From: Affinirhizobium straminoryzae
Lineage (GTDB): Bacteria > Pseudomonadota > Alphaproteobacteria > Rhizobiales > Rhizobiaceae
Assembly: GCF_007004135.1 (NCBI RefSeq)
Contig: NZ_VJMG01000047.1
Coordinates: forward strand, 1-64,000
DNA length: 64,000 nucleotides
Reading direction: 5' to 3'
The position numbers and the translations under genes were made by a program. Positions 55,872 to 64,000 of this stretch are shown here, one piece after another; the first letter of the stretch is position 1; each line of letters begins with the position of its first letter. The notes under the pieces were generated by a model. That model was not told the DNA's origin and searched no databases. It worked only from the letters and a program-made list of their open reading frames with translations.

Positions 55872-58535
55872 TCAACGCTCGATGATGTCGGATTCGGTCG
55901 GAACGAGAATTTCGCGCTTGCCCGCATGGTTGGCCGGGCTGATGATGCCCTCCTGCTCCATGCGCTCGATCAGCGAGGCGGCACGGTTGTAACCGATGCC
56001 GAGGCGGCGCTGGATATAGGAGGTCGACGCCTTGCCGTCGCGCAGCACGATGGCGACGGCCTGATCATAGGGATCTTCGGAGTCCGACAGATTGCCGGTG
56101 CCGGCCGGGCCGCCGCCATCCTCGTCATCCTCCTCGTCGGCGGTGATGGCCTCGAGATATTGCGGTGCGCCTTGCGTCTTGAGGTACGAGACGATGTCTT
56201 CCACCTCGTTGTCGGAGACGAAGGGGCCGTGCACGCGCTGGATGCGCCCGCCGCCGGCCATATAGAGCATGTCGCCCATGCCGAGCAGCTGTTCGGCACC
56301 CTGCTCGCCGAGAATGGTGCGACTGTCGATCTTCGACGTCACCTGGAACGAGATTCGCGTCGGGAAATTCGCTTTGATCGTGCCGGTGATGACATCGACG
56401 GAGGGGCGCTGCGTCGCCATGATCACATGAATACCGGCAGCGCGCGCCATCTGCGCCAGGCGCTGCACGGCACCTTCGATATCCTTGCCCGCCACCATCA
56501 TCAGGTCAGCCATTTCGTCGATGATCACGACGATGTAGGGCATCGGTTTCAGGTCGAACTCTTCCGTCTCGTAGATCGCCTCGCCCGTCTGCCGGTCGAA
56601 ACCGGTCTGTACGGTGCGGGTCAGCACTTCGCCCTTGGCAAGAGCCTGTTCCACGCGGCTGTTGAAGCCGTCAATGTTGCGCACGCCGATCTTCGACATC
56701 TTCTTGTAGCGCTCCTCCATCTCGCGGACGGTCCACTTGAGCGCCACGACCGCCTTCTTGGGATCGGTGACGACAGGGGACAGGAGATGGGGAATGCCGT
56801 CATAGACGGAGAGTTCCAGCATTTTCGGATCGATCATGATCAGGCGGCACTGGTCCGGCGTCATGCGATAGAGCAGCGACAGGATCATGGTGTTGATGGC
56901 AACCGACTTGCCGGAACCGGTGGTGCCTGCGACGAGCAGATGCGGCATCTTGGCGAGGTCGGCAATGACAGGCTCGCCACCGATCGTCTTGCCGAGCGCC
57001 ATGGCAAGCTTCGCCTTGCTGGCATCGAAATCGCCGCTGCCGATCAGTTCGCGCAGGAAGACCGTCTCGCGACCCTGGTTCGGCAGCTCGATGCCGATCG
57101 CATTGCGGCCGGGAACGACCGCGACGCGGGCGGCGATCGCACTCATCGACCGCGCAATGTCATCGGCAAGGCCGATGACGCGTGACGACTTGATGCCGGG
57201 CGCCGGCTCGAGTTCGTAAAGCGTGACGACGGGACCCGGACGCACATGGATGATTTCGCCCTTGACGCCGAAATCCTCAAGAACGCCTTCGAGAATGCGG
57301 GCATTCTGCTCCAGAGCATCGGCCGACAGCGTTGCATCGCGCACCACGTTGCGCGGCTCGGAGAGCAGATGGACGGAGGGAAGCTGAAAACCCTCCGGGT
57401 CGAGCAGCGAAGACTGCGCCTCCCGCACGACACGGGCGCCTGGACGCGTCGGTGCGGCAGGCGCCGCCACGCGACCGGACGCCCTTGCCCCAGCCTGCCG
57501 CAGACGCGGCGCATCGAAGGAAGGCTCGTCATCCTTATCCGGCAGGATGCCGGCCGGACGCATCGGCTCGTCATCAGCCTCATCGACGGCGCCCATCGAG
57601 GGCGGCGAGATGCGCCGCCGTGCCGCCATGAAATCGGACATCGGGCTGTCGAGGGAGGGTTCGAGGCGACCCGGAGACCCGACCTTGGCTCGAACCGGTT
57701 CATTCAGCTTGCCGAATTCGTCCTCGTTGAAGTCATAAGGCGCATCATAAGCGGCCGTCTGGCGCGAGGGCGGCGCGATGCGCAGCAGCCGGCGCAGCCT
57801 TGCCTGCGTGATGTACCAGTAATGGGCCAGCGCCCCGAAGGCGAGCAGGCCGGCGAAGAAGCCCTCCCGCTCATCGTCATCCTCGTCCGCCGGCGCGGCC
57901 CGGCGGCGGCTCTGGACAGGCGCCTCCTCCTCGTCGTCCTCGTCAAAGAGTTCCTCCTCCTCGCGACCGACGAGACCGGCGGCAAACAGCAGGAACCAGA
58001 CGGCCGGCACGGCAAACAGCATGCCCAGAACGATCGCCACCGTGCCAGTCGGATAGTTTCCGATAAAGAGTGCAGGAAAGCGCAGGATCATGTCGCCGAC
58101 GACACCGCCGATGCCGTTGGGGATCGGCCAGGTCATCGGCACCGGAAAGCAGCCGAGCGCGGCCGTTGCCAGCACCGTGCCCAGCGCAAAACCGCCCAGG
58201 CGTGCGGGAATGCGGCGGAAGGAGCGGCCGGAGACCAGAGACAGGGACCAGGCCAGCACCGGAAGCAAGGCCAGCACGCTGGCAAGGCCGAAAAACTGCA
58301 TCATAAGGTCGGCAAACACCGCACCGGGATAGCCGAGCAGATTGGTGGGCGGATTGCTGGTGGCGTAAGAGAACGACGGATCTGCAACGTTCCAGCTGGC
58401 AAGCGCGGCAACGGCCAGGGCAAGCGCAAGGAAGAGAGCGAAACCGCACAGGGCGAGAATCTGGCGCACGATGAAGGACACCAGCGCATGGCGGGTGGAA
58501 TTCGGCGCCATCGCGGCCGGAGTGCTTCTGCCCAT
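55872..58535 (-). CDS. ftsK: DNA translocase FtsK
   Basis: An 887-residue division-associated DNA pump. Four or so N-terminal helices (about 20-195) anchor it at the septum. A Pro/Asp/Glu-rich linker (195-395) follows, then the RecA-like motor with Walker A GTTGSGKS and Walker B VVIIDEMADLMM, and the C-terminal gamma winged helix (STSYIQRRLGIGYNRAA) that reads KOPS sites. The linker is acidic and low in complexity. It is the first gene of the ftsK-lolA-xth series. Confidence 0.97.
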   Translation of the reverse strand: MGRSTPAAMAPNSTRHALVSFIVRQILALCGFALFLALALAVAALASWNVADPSFSYATSNPPTNLLGYPGAVFADLMMQFFGLASVLALLPVLAWSLSLVSGRSFRRIPARLGGFALGTVLATAALGCFPVPMTWPIPNGIGGVVGDMILRFPALFIGNYPTGTVAIVLGMLFAVPAVWFLLFAAGLVGREEEELFDEDDEEEAPVQSRRRAAPADEDDDEREGFFAGLLAFGALAHYWYITQARLRRLLRIAPPSRQTAAYDAPYDFNEDEFGKLNEPVRAKVGSPGRLEPSLDSPMSDFMAARRRISPPSMGAVDEADDEPMRPAGILPDKDDEPSFDAPRLRQAGARASGRVAAPAAPTRPGARVVREAQSSLLDPEGFQLPSVHLLSEPRNVVRDATLSADALEQNARILEGVLEDFGVKGEIIHVRPGPVVTLYELEPAPGIKSSRVIGLADDIARSMSAIAARVAVVPGRNAIGIELPNQGRETVFLRELIGSGDFDASKAKLAMALGKTIGGEPVIADLAKMPHLLVAGTTGSGKSVAINTMILSLLYRMTPDQCRLIMIDPKMLELSVYDGIPHLLSPVVTDPKKAVVALKWTVREMEERYKKMSKIGVRNIDGFNSRVEQALAKGEVLTRTVQTGFDRQTGEAIYETEEFDLKPMPYIVVIIDEMADLMMVAGKDIEGAVQRLAQMARAAGIHVIMATQRPSVDVITGTIKANFPTRISFQVTSKIDSRTILGEQGAEQLLGMGDMLYMAGGGRIQRVHGPFVSDNEVEDIVSYLKTQGAPQYLEAITADEEDDEDGGGPAGTGNLSDSEDPYDQAVAIVLRDGKASTSYIQRRLGIGYNRAASLIERMEQEGIISPANHAGKREILVPTESDIIER

Positions 58536-58701
58536 GGTCGATCAGCCTGAACGTTTCGGTTTCGCGCGATGGCCAGAAAGGTTTTTCACCCGCCCGCACG
58601 CATCCCGTCTTCACGTCAGATTACGCAAGGTTGGTTAACGTCGCTTTAACCACGTCCGGACAGAGATAGGGATCCGGGCCGCTGGGCGAGGCGGGCAGCT
58701 G

Positions 58702-59079
58702 TCAGCCGCCCGCGCGCGATGCGACCGGCATACCGTCCATGCCCACGGCCCGCTGCGCCTCTGCATTGCGCTGGTCGGTGTCCGCGAAGCGATAGCCACG
58801 TTCGATCAGCCGCTTTGTGTAGATCCTGTTGTAGACCATGCCCCAGCCGGCGCCGACGGCAAGCCAGCCGACCAGCAGGCCCGGCAGGCCAAGACCGATC
58901 ACCCCCACCAGAAGCGCGGCGATGCCGCCTGCGACACACACGCTCGCACCCATGACGAGATCACCGCGGAAGATGGCAGGAACACCGCCGAAAACCAGCG
59001 AGGTCCAGCTAAAGCCGTAGTATCCGGTCCGCGAGAGACCGCTCCGGGAGTGCATCAGTTGAATTGCCTTCGCCACCAT
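58702..59079 (-). CDS. small DUF2628-like membrane protein
   Basis: A 125-residue protein. A short N-terminal arm precedes GYYGFSWTSLVFGGVPAIFRGD, which resembles the DUF2628/HrgC-like pattern of small membrane proteins. Two hydrophobic helices follow (about 40-85), then a soluble tail with YNRIYTKRLIERGY. Function unknown. It lies between ftsK and amtB, each with its own control region. Family assignment is from pattern only. Confidence 0.7.
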   Translation of the reverse strand: MVAKAIQLMHSRSGLSRTGYYGFSWTSLVFGGVPAIFRGDLVMGASVCVAGGIAALLVGVIGLGLPGLLVGWLAVGAGWGMVYNRIYTKRLIERGYRFADTDQRNAEAQRAVGMDGMPVASRAGG

Positions 59080-59209
59080 ACAATCTCCGGTCAGAAAGTA
59101 ATGTCAAATACTCCCTCCCCAAAAGCAGATACACCTCCGAAGAATTTCTTTCAAATCAATTTTAAATCCGCGTTTTTATTATCGTTTTCGCAAATAACGG
59201 ATTGCAAAT

Positions 59210-59227
59210 CATTAACGGACGTTAATG
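59210..59227. repeat. perfect 8-bp inverted repeat in an AT-rich gap
   Basis: CATTAACG and CGTTAATG flank GA. It lies just before the amtB terminator in a 230-bp AT-rich gap. It could be a protein-binding site for the DUF2628-like gene, but there is no direct evidence. Confidence 0.3.
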
Positions 59228-59230
59228 ATG

Positions 59231-59255
59231 AAAAATGGCCCGGTTTCCCGGGCCA
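59231..59255 (-). terminator. intrinsic terminator of amtB
   Basis: TGGCCCGG (59236-59243) pairs with CCGGGCCA (59248-59255) around TTTC, with AAAAA at 59231-59235 giving a U run on the minus strand. It lies 56 bases past the amtB stop. Confidence 0.9.
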
Positions 59256-59311
59256 CAGATCAGATATTCAAAATTCGGGGTGCGGAGGCGCCCAAGCGAC
59301 GCCCACGCTCC

Positions 59312-60667
59312 TTACGAATGATAGGCAGCTTCGCCGTGCGAGGCGAGGTCGAGACCTTCGCGCTCGGCTTCCACCGGTACGCGCAGACCGATGATGATAT
59401 CGACCACCTTGTAGAGGATCGCAGAGCCGATACCCGTCCACAGGATGGTGATGACCACGGCCTGGATCTGAACCATGACCTGGCCGGCCATCGTCTGTTC
59501 TCCGACATAACCGACGCCGCCCAGCGAAGCGGAGGCGAAGATGCCGGTGGCAATGGCGCCGAACATGCCGCCGATGCCGTGCACGCCGAAGACGTCGGCG
59601 GTATCGTCATAACCGAACTTGTTCTTCACCACGGAGACGAAGAAGTAGCAGAGCGGCGAAACGATGATGCCCATGACGATAGCGCCCATCGGGCCGACGA
59701 TACCGGCAGCCGGGGTGACGGCAACGAGGCCGGCGATCATGCCGGATGCAGCGCCCAGCATGGAGGACTTGCCGCGCGTCAGCGCTTCGACAACGCACCA
59801 GGAGAGGGTGGCGGCAGCCGTGGCGACGAAGGTGTTGACGCTGGCGAGCATGGCGCCACCGGAGGCTTCGAGGTTGGAGCCGGCGTTGAAGCCGAACCAG
59901 CCGAACCACAGCATGGCGGCACCGACATAGGTGAGCGTCATGGAGTGCGGGGCCATCATGTCCTTGCCGTAGCCGGTCCGCTTGCCCACCATCAGGGCGC
60001 CGATCAGGCCGGCAACACCGGCGTTGATGTGAACGACCGTACCACCGGCGAAATCAAGCGCGCCGAGACCGAACAGGTAACCGTTGGCATCCCAGACCAT
60101 GTGGGCAACCGGGAAGTACACGAAGGTGACCCACAGGATGCAGAACAGGATGGAGGCCGAGAACTTGATGCGCTCGGCGAAGGCGCCGATGATAAGCGCC
60201 GGCGTGATGGCCGCGAACGTCATCTGGAACAGCACGAAGATGAATTCCGGAATGACAACGCCCTTGGTGAAGGTTGCCGCCGTCGTGGTGGTCGACACAC
60301 CCGACAGGAACATCTTGGCCGTACCGCCGAAGAAGGCATTGGTCGCGCCACCGAAGGCGAAGGAATAGCCGTAGAGAACCCAGATGATCATCACGGCGCA
60401 GGCGATGACCGTGCACTGCATCAGGACGGAGAGCATGTTCTTGGCGCGCACAAGGCCGCCGTAGAACAGACCGAGGCCGGGAACGGCCATGAACAGCACG
60501 AGAATGGTGCTGATGAACATGAAGGCCGTATCCCCCTTGTCGGGCGTCGGCGCAGCCGCTGCGGCGGCCGGCGCTGCATCCTGGGCAAAGGCGATGGCCG
60601 GCACCAGGAGGGCTGCCGATGCGGCAGCCAGACGTCCATACATGGACGAGAACTTGGAAAATGACAT
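59312..60667 (-). CDS. amtB: ammonium transporter AmtB
   Basis: A 451-residue inner-membrane ammonium channel with a cleavable signal peptide (ends AIAFAQDA) and 11 helices. The pore-lining twin-His helices and the Amt signature DFAGGTVVHINAGVAGL are present. It lies 29 bases after glnK; GlnK blocks the channel when nitrogen is sufficient. Both genes probably depend on the sigma-54 promoter upstream of glnK. Confidence 0.97.
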   Translation of the reverse strand: MSFSKFSSMYGRLAAASAALLVPAIAFAQDAAPAAAAAAPTPDKGDTAFMFISTILVLFMAVPGLGLFYGGLVRAKNMLSVLMQCTVIACAVMIIWVLYGYSFAFGGATNAFFGGTAKMFLSGVSTTTTAATFTKGVVIPEFIFVLFQMTFAAITPALIIGAFAERIKFSASILFCILWVTFVYFPVAHMVWDANGYLFGLGALDFAGGTVVHINAGVAGLIGALMVGKRTGYGKDMMAPHSMTLTYVGAAMLWFGWFGFNAGSNLEASGGAMLASVNTFVATAAATLSWCVVEALTRGKSSMLGAASGMIAGLVAVTPAAGIVGPMGAIVMGIIVSPLCYFFVSVVKNKFGYDDTADVFGVHGIGGMFGAIATGIFASASLGGVGYVGEQTMAGQVMVQIQAVVITILWTGIGSAILYKVVDIIIGLRVPVEAEREGLDLASHGEAAYHS

Positions 60668-60696
60668 TGCGAGAAACTCCCCTGATCAGCCGTGTC

Positions 60697-61155
<459 letters not shown>

Positions 61156-61200
61156 TTATTGAATTATAAAGACTATCAGCGATACCACATGCTGAAATGC

Positions 61201-61227
61201 AATTGAGCGCCATTTAGGCGCTCAATT
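61201..61227. promoter_or_regulatory. 11-bp inverted repeat: NtrC-box-like site or tesB terminator
   Basis: AATTGAGCGCC and GGCGCTCAATT flank ATTTA. The centre GCGCC-N5-GGCGC equals the NtrC box GCACC-N5-GGTGC with one symmetric change per half, placed about 70-80 bases upstream of the -24 element, where enhancers sit. It also lies 30 bases past the tesB stop and could act as a terminator, but the U run after it is poor. Both roles are possible. Confidence 0.5.
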
Positions 61228-61257
61228 CTTAGGCAAAAATTCAAAAATGACCCCAAA

Positions 61258-62142
61258 CTAGGCACTTGCCCGTTTGCGAATCAATCCTTCCTGGGCCACC
61301 GAGGCGACGAGTGCGCCCGAACGGTCATAAAGCGCGCCGCGCGTCATACCGCGCGCCCCCGAGGTGCTGGGGCTGTCCTGCGCGTAAAGCAGCCAGTCAT
61401 CCAGGCGGCTGGGACGATGGAACCACATGGCGTGGTCAATGCTCGCGGCCTGGATCGACGGATGGAAGATCGTGGTGCCGTGCGCGTAAAGCGAGGTATC
61501 GAGCAGCGTCATGTCCGAGAGATAGGCCAGCACGGCGGCCTGATAGTGCCGGTCATCCGGCACCGCGCCGGTGGCACGCACCCAGATCTGCTGCTCGGGC
61601 TTCAGCTTCTCATCGGAAATATAGTGAACCAGCGAGACGGGCCGGATCTCGACCGGACGCTTGCGCCCCCAGTAGCGCTTCACCGTTTCCGGCGCATGGG
61701 CCAGAAAATCCTTCTGGAACTCGTCCTCTCCCATCAGGTCTTCCGGCGCCCTGACGGAGGGCATCGCCGTCTGGTGGTCGTAGCCCGGCTCCTCGATCTG
61801 CGCGGAGACGGACATGGCAAAGATCGCCCGTCCGTGCTGGATGCCGGTCACGCGGCGGGTGGTGAAGCTCGAGCCGTCACGCAACCGCTCGACATCGTAG
61901 ACGATCGGTACCTTGGGGTCGCCGGGCAGCAGGAAATAGCCGTGCAGGGAATGCACGAAGCGGTCCTCCGGCAGCGTGCGCTGCGCGGCCATCAGCGCCT
62001 GCGCGATCACCTGTCCGCCGAACACCCGCTGCCAGCCGATCTGCGGGCTGACCCCGCGAAACAGGTTTTCCTCCAGTCGCTCCAGGTCAAGCGTGGCGAT
62101 CAATTCGTCCATCGGCGAGAGGGCGACGTCAGGCTGCGGCAT
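61258..62142 (-). CDS. tesB: acyl-CoA thioesterase II
   Basis: A 294-residue double hot-dog thioesterase hydrolysing medium/long acyl-CoAs. The N-terminal RVFGGQVIAQALMAA block and FHPSIQAASIDHAMWFHRP block match TesB. The catalytic Asp/Thr/Gln triad fits the DHAMW and later residues. It is divergent from the ubiquinone hydroxylase gene by 85 bases. Confidence 0.95.
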   Translation of the reverse strand: MPQPDVALSPMDELIATLDLERLEENLFRGVSPQIGWQRVFGGQVIAQALMAAQRTLPEDRFVHSLHGYFLLPGDPKVPIVYDVERLRDGSSFTTRRVTGIQHGRAIFAMSVSAQIEEPGYDHQTAMPSVRAPEDLMGEDEFQKDFLAHAPETVKRYWGRKRPVEIRPVSLVHYISDEKLKPEQQIWVRATGAVPDDRHYQAAVLAYLSDMTLLDTSLYAHGTTIFHPSIQAASIDHAMWFHRPSRLDDWLLYAQDSPSTSGARGMTRGALYDRSGALVASVAQEGLIRKRASA

Positions 62143-62227
62143 TTTTCACGGTCTCCGACGGTAGGAAGCACAGGATCGATGATCTATATGTCGGGCAGTG
62201 CAATCACAAGTACGGCAGGAGCAAGCG

Positions 62228-63442
62228 ATGCTGGATATGCTGATCGTGGGCGGCGGGTATGTCGGCCTTTCCGTCGCAGTGGCGACCAAACAGGCAGCGC
62301 CACATCTGTCCATCGCCGTGATCGAGGCTGCACCTGATCACGTCTGGGAAAAGGACGAGCGCGCCTCCGCCATCATTGCGGCCGCCTCGCGCATGCTGGA
62401 CGTGATGGGGCTGTGGGACGAGATCGCCCCCCAGTCGCAGCCGATCAACCGGATGATCGTCACGGATTCGCGCACCGCGGATCCCGTTCGCCCGGTCTTC
62501 CTGACCTTCGACGGCGAGGTGGAGGAAGGCCACCCCTTCGCCCACATGGTGCCGAATGTCGCCATGGTGCGGGCGCTGCGTCGCGCTTGCGGCGAGCTTG
62601 GCATCGAGATCCGTCACGGTGCCTCTGCCACCGGCTTCGTCGCCGGCTCCAATGCCGCCAGCCTGACGCTTTCGACCGGCGAGGTGCTGGAAAGCCGCCT
62701 CGTCGTCGCCTGTGACGGCGTTCGCTCGAAACTGCGCGATATGGCCGGCATCAGGACCGTGCGCTGGGATTACGGCCAGTCCGGCATCGTCACCACCGTC
62801 GAGCACGAGCGGCCGCATGAGGGCTGCGCGGAAGAGCACTTCCTGCCCCCCGGCCCCTTCGCCATCCTGCCGATGACCGGCAACCGCTCCTCGCTGGTGT
62901 GGACGGAGCGGACCGAGGATGCCAACCGGCTGGTTGCCGCCGACGACCTGATCTTCGAGGAGGAACTGCAGCGCCGCTTCGGCCACAAGCTCGGGACCCT
63001 CAGCGTGGTGGGCGGCCGCAAGGCGTTTCCGCTCGGCCTTACGCTGTCGCGCGCCTTCGTGGCACCGCGCCTGGCGCTGGCGGGCGATGCAGCGCATGGC
63101 ATCCATCCGATTTCCGGCCAGGGCCTCAACCTCGGCTTCAAGGACGTGGCGGCGCTCGCCGAAACCGTGGTGGAAGCTGACCGCCTGGGGCTGGACATCG
63201 GCGCGCTGACAATTCTTGAGCGCTACCAGACCTGGCGACGCTTCGACACCTTCCGCATGGGGGTGACCACGGACGTGCTGAACCGGCTGTTCTCCAATGA
63301 TATCGGCCCGCTGCGCATCGCACGCGACTTCGGACTTGGCGTGGTGGAGCGCCTGCCGAAGCTCAAATCCTATTTCATCGGGGAAGCTGCCGGCACCAAG
63401 GCGAAGGACGCCCCACGCCTTCTGGCGGGACAGGCGATCTGA
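62228..63442 (+). CDS. ubiquinone biosynthesis FAD-dependent hydroxylase (UbiH/UbiL/COQ6 family)
   Basis: A 404-residue flavoprotein monooxygenase. The Rossmann motif LIVGGGYVGLS is at 5-15, the DG motif in VACDGVRSKLR near 160, and the second FAD motif LALAGDAAHGIHPISGQGLNLGFKD near 285-310. It hydroxylates a ring position in ubiquinone synthesis; which carbon (UbiH, UbiF, UbiL or UbiM type) cannot be told by eye. AGGAG precedes ATG 62228; the frame extends 10 codons further upstream. Confidence 0.93.
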   Translation: MLDMLIVGGGYVGLSVAVATKQAAPHLSIAVIEAAPDHVWEKDERASAIIAAASRMLDVMGLWDEIAPQSQPINRMIVTDSRTADPVRPVFLTFDGEVEEGHPFAHMVPNVAMVRALRRACGELGIEIRHGASATGFVAGSNAASLTLSTGEVLESRLVVACDGVRSKLRDMAGIRTVRWDYGQSGIVTTVEHERPHEGCAEEHFLPPGPFAILPMTGNRSSLVWTERTEDANRLVAADDLIFEEELQRRFGHKLGTLSVVGGRKAFPLGLTLSRAFVAPRLALAGDAAHGIHPISGQGLNLGFKDVAALAETVVEADRLGLDIGALTILERYQTWRRFDTFRMGVTTDVLNRLFSNDIGPLRIARDFGLGVVERLPKLKSYFIGEAAGTKAKDAPRLLAGQAI

Positions 63443-63454
63443 CAGCCGTCACGC

Positions 63455-63474
63455 GCGGGGCCTGCAGGCCCCGC
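63455..63474. repeat. 20-bp GC-rich palindrome between convergent genes
   Basis: GCGGGGCC-TGCA-GGCCCCGC is perfectly palindromic and lies 12 bases past the hydroxylase stop, before the convergent Trm112-like gene. It could form a terminator stem for both genes but no T or A run follows, so termination would need Rho. Confidence 0.5.
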
Positions 63475-63492
63475 CGCCCGGGCGCACCTCGA

Positions 63493-63681
63493 TCAATCCT
63501 CGATGCGGCGCGCCTCGGACACCAGCATGATCGGAATACCGTCGCGAATCGGATAGGCGAGACGCGCGCTTTCGGAAATCAGTTCGTTGGTCTGGCGATT
63601 GAGCGTCAGACGCCCCTTGCCGAGCGGACAGACAAGGAGATCCAGCAGCTTCGGATCGACCTTGGATAGCTTTTCGTCCAT
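63493..63681 (-). CDS. Trm112-like / UPF0434 family protein
   Basis: A 62-residue protein of the Trm112p-like (YcaR) family: [16 protein letters not shown], then [21 protein letters not shown]. The usual second zinc cysteine is absent; only one Cys (LVCPL) remains, as in many bacterial members. It may act as a small scaffold for methyltransferases, but this is unproven. GAGG precedes ATG 63681. It lies 18 bases after the Lon-N-domain gene. Confidence 0.9.
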   Translation of the reverse strand: MDEKLSKVDPKLLDLLVCPLGKGRLTLNRQTNELISESARLAYPIRDGIPIMLVSEARRIED

Positions 63682-63699
63682 GGCGCGCCTCACCCTTGC

Positions 63700-64000
63700 C
63701 TATTGCAGAATGGTGTCGGAATCGCCGAACCCGCGGGCAAGGTGGATCTCAGTGATCGCCACCAGCGTTTCGGCGCGGGTCTTGAGATCCGGCGCCTCCA
63801 GCAGCGCCTGCTTCTCGGCAGGACCGAAGGGCGACATCATCGACAGGGAGTTGACAAGCGTGCTGTTGCCGGCCCGTTCCACCGCCTCCCAATCCGCCTC
63901 CAGCTGGTTGGCATCGAGATAGGCGCGGAACACGCGCAGCAATTGCTGACGGTCGACCGTCGTTTCGTCATCCTCGCCGGAAAGATCCGACAGGAAGGGC
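63700..64000 (-). CDS. Lon N-terminal (LON substrate-binding) domain protein, 3' part
   Basis: The frame is open to the right edge and ends at TAG 63700-63702; the start lies outside. The visible 100 residues (from PFLSDLSGEDDETTVDRQQLL, with FRAYLDANQLEADWEAVERA and SPFGPAEKQALLEAPDLKTRAE) match the C-terminal half of the LON substrate-binding-domain proteins found next to Trm112-like genes in rhizobia. No protease domain is seen, so it is not Lon itself. Function unknown. Confidence 0.88.
   Translation of the reverse strand, partial: PFLSDLSGEDDETTVDRQQLLRVFRAYLDANQLEADWEAVERAGNSTLVNSLSMMSPFGPAEKQALLEAPDLKTRAETLVAITEIHLARGFGDSDTILQ

Noticed and set aside
55077-57185. 702-codon plus-strand open frame opposite lolA and ftsK
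   Set aside because: Shadow of ftsK; no motif, no ribosome site, and ftsK motifs are clear on the other strand.

Overview
The window is chromosomal, high-GC DNA, almost certainly from an alphaproteobacterium of the order Hyphomicrobiales (Rhizobiales), most likely Rhizobiaceae (Rhizobium, Agrobacterium, Shinella or a relative). This rests on protein families and gene neighbourhoods typical of that group: ftsK-lolA-xth, acnA divergent from ccmABCDG, a CenR/OtpR-type regulator next to a small cNMP-binding protein, DUF2794, DUF2585, DUF1223, an IalB-like protein, a candidate ybhL leader, and a rhizobial-type palindromic repeat. I found no rRNA, tRNA, CRISPR array, insertion sequence, prophage or plasmid-transfer gene. 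Nearly everything is housekeeping; accessory DNA is limited to single genes and toxin-antitoxin loci.

Layout. 0-7 kb: the start of a GNAT gene, typA, a three-gene ABC exporter and an M3 oligopeptidase. 7-13.5 kb: a hypothetical gene, a MarR regulator with its MFS drug exporter, argG, a gene-poor patch with a possible toxin remnant, an SDR oxidoreductase, a LysE exporter and TenA. 13.5-21 kb: rlmN, an IalB-like secreted protein, a YkvA/phhB/thpR cluster, and a tesA-like esterase divergent from ybbA-ybbP. 21-29 kb: a BI-1 membrane protein with a candidate ybhL leader, an L,D-transpeptidase divergent from a CenR-type response regulator plus cNMP-binding protein, then dapF-mtaB-ftsY-yciB-DUF2585. 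29-36 kb: higBA with an interrupted toxin, the cytochrome c maturation genes ccmA-B-C-D-G, and acnA. 36-46 kb: DUF1223, DUF2794, GNAT, leuC, ppk2, an amino-acid ABC importer without its ATPase, an ACS-family MFS transporter, a SnoaL-like secreted protein, and a class D beta-lactamase. 46-51 kb: the ffh-chorismate mutase-rpsP-rimM-trmD operon, separated from rplS by an opposing TSUP gene. 51-64 kb: vapBC, an MBL-fold hydrolase, an agmatinase-type ureohydrolase, xth-lolA-ftsK, glnK-amtB behind a sigma-54 promoter, tesB, a ubiquinone hydroxylase, a Trm112-like gene and the 3' part of a Lon-N-domain gene.

How the genes work together. Both SRP-pathway GTPases are here (FtsY and Ffh), along with ribosome and tRNA/rRNA maturation genes (rpsP, rplS, rimM, trmD, rlmN, mtaB, typA). 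Envelope and division functions recur (ftsK, yciB, lolA, L,D-transpeptidase, CenR-like regulator, dapF). Nitrogen and amino-acid metabolism is represented by glnK-amtB, argG, leuC, agmatinase and the ABC importer.

The strongest unusual signals are: a 207-bp palindromic repeat lying in frame inside ftsY; a higB toxin carrying one in-frame TGA in an otherwise intact frame while higA is intact; an intrinsic-terminator-like hairpin in the ffh leader with no upstream gene for it to terminate; and a chromosomal OXA-type beta-lactamase with all class D motifs. I found no clearly new multi-gene system.
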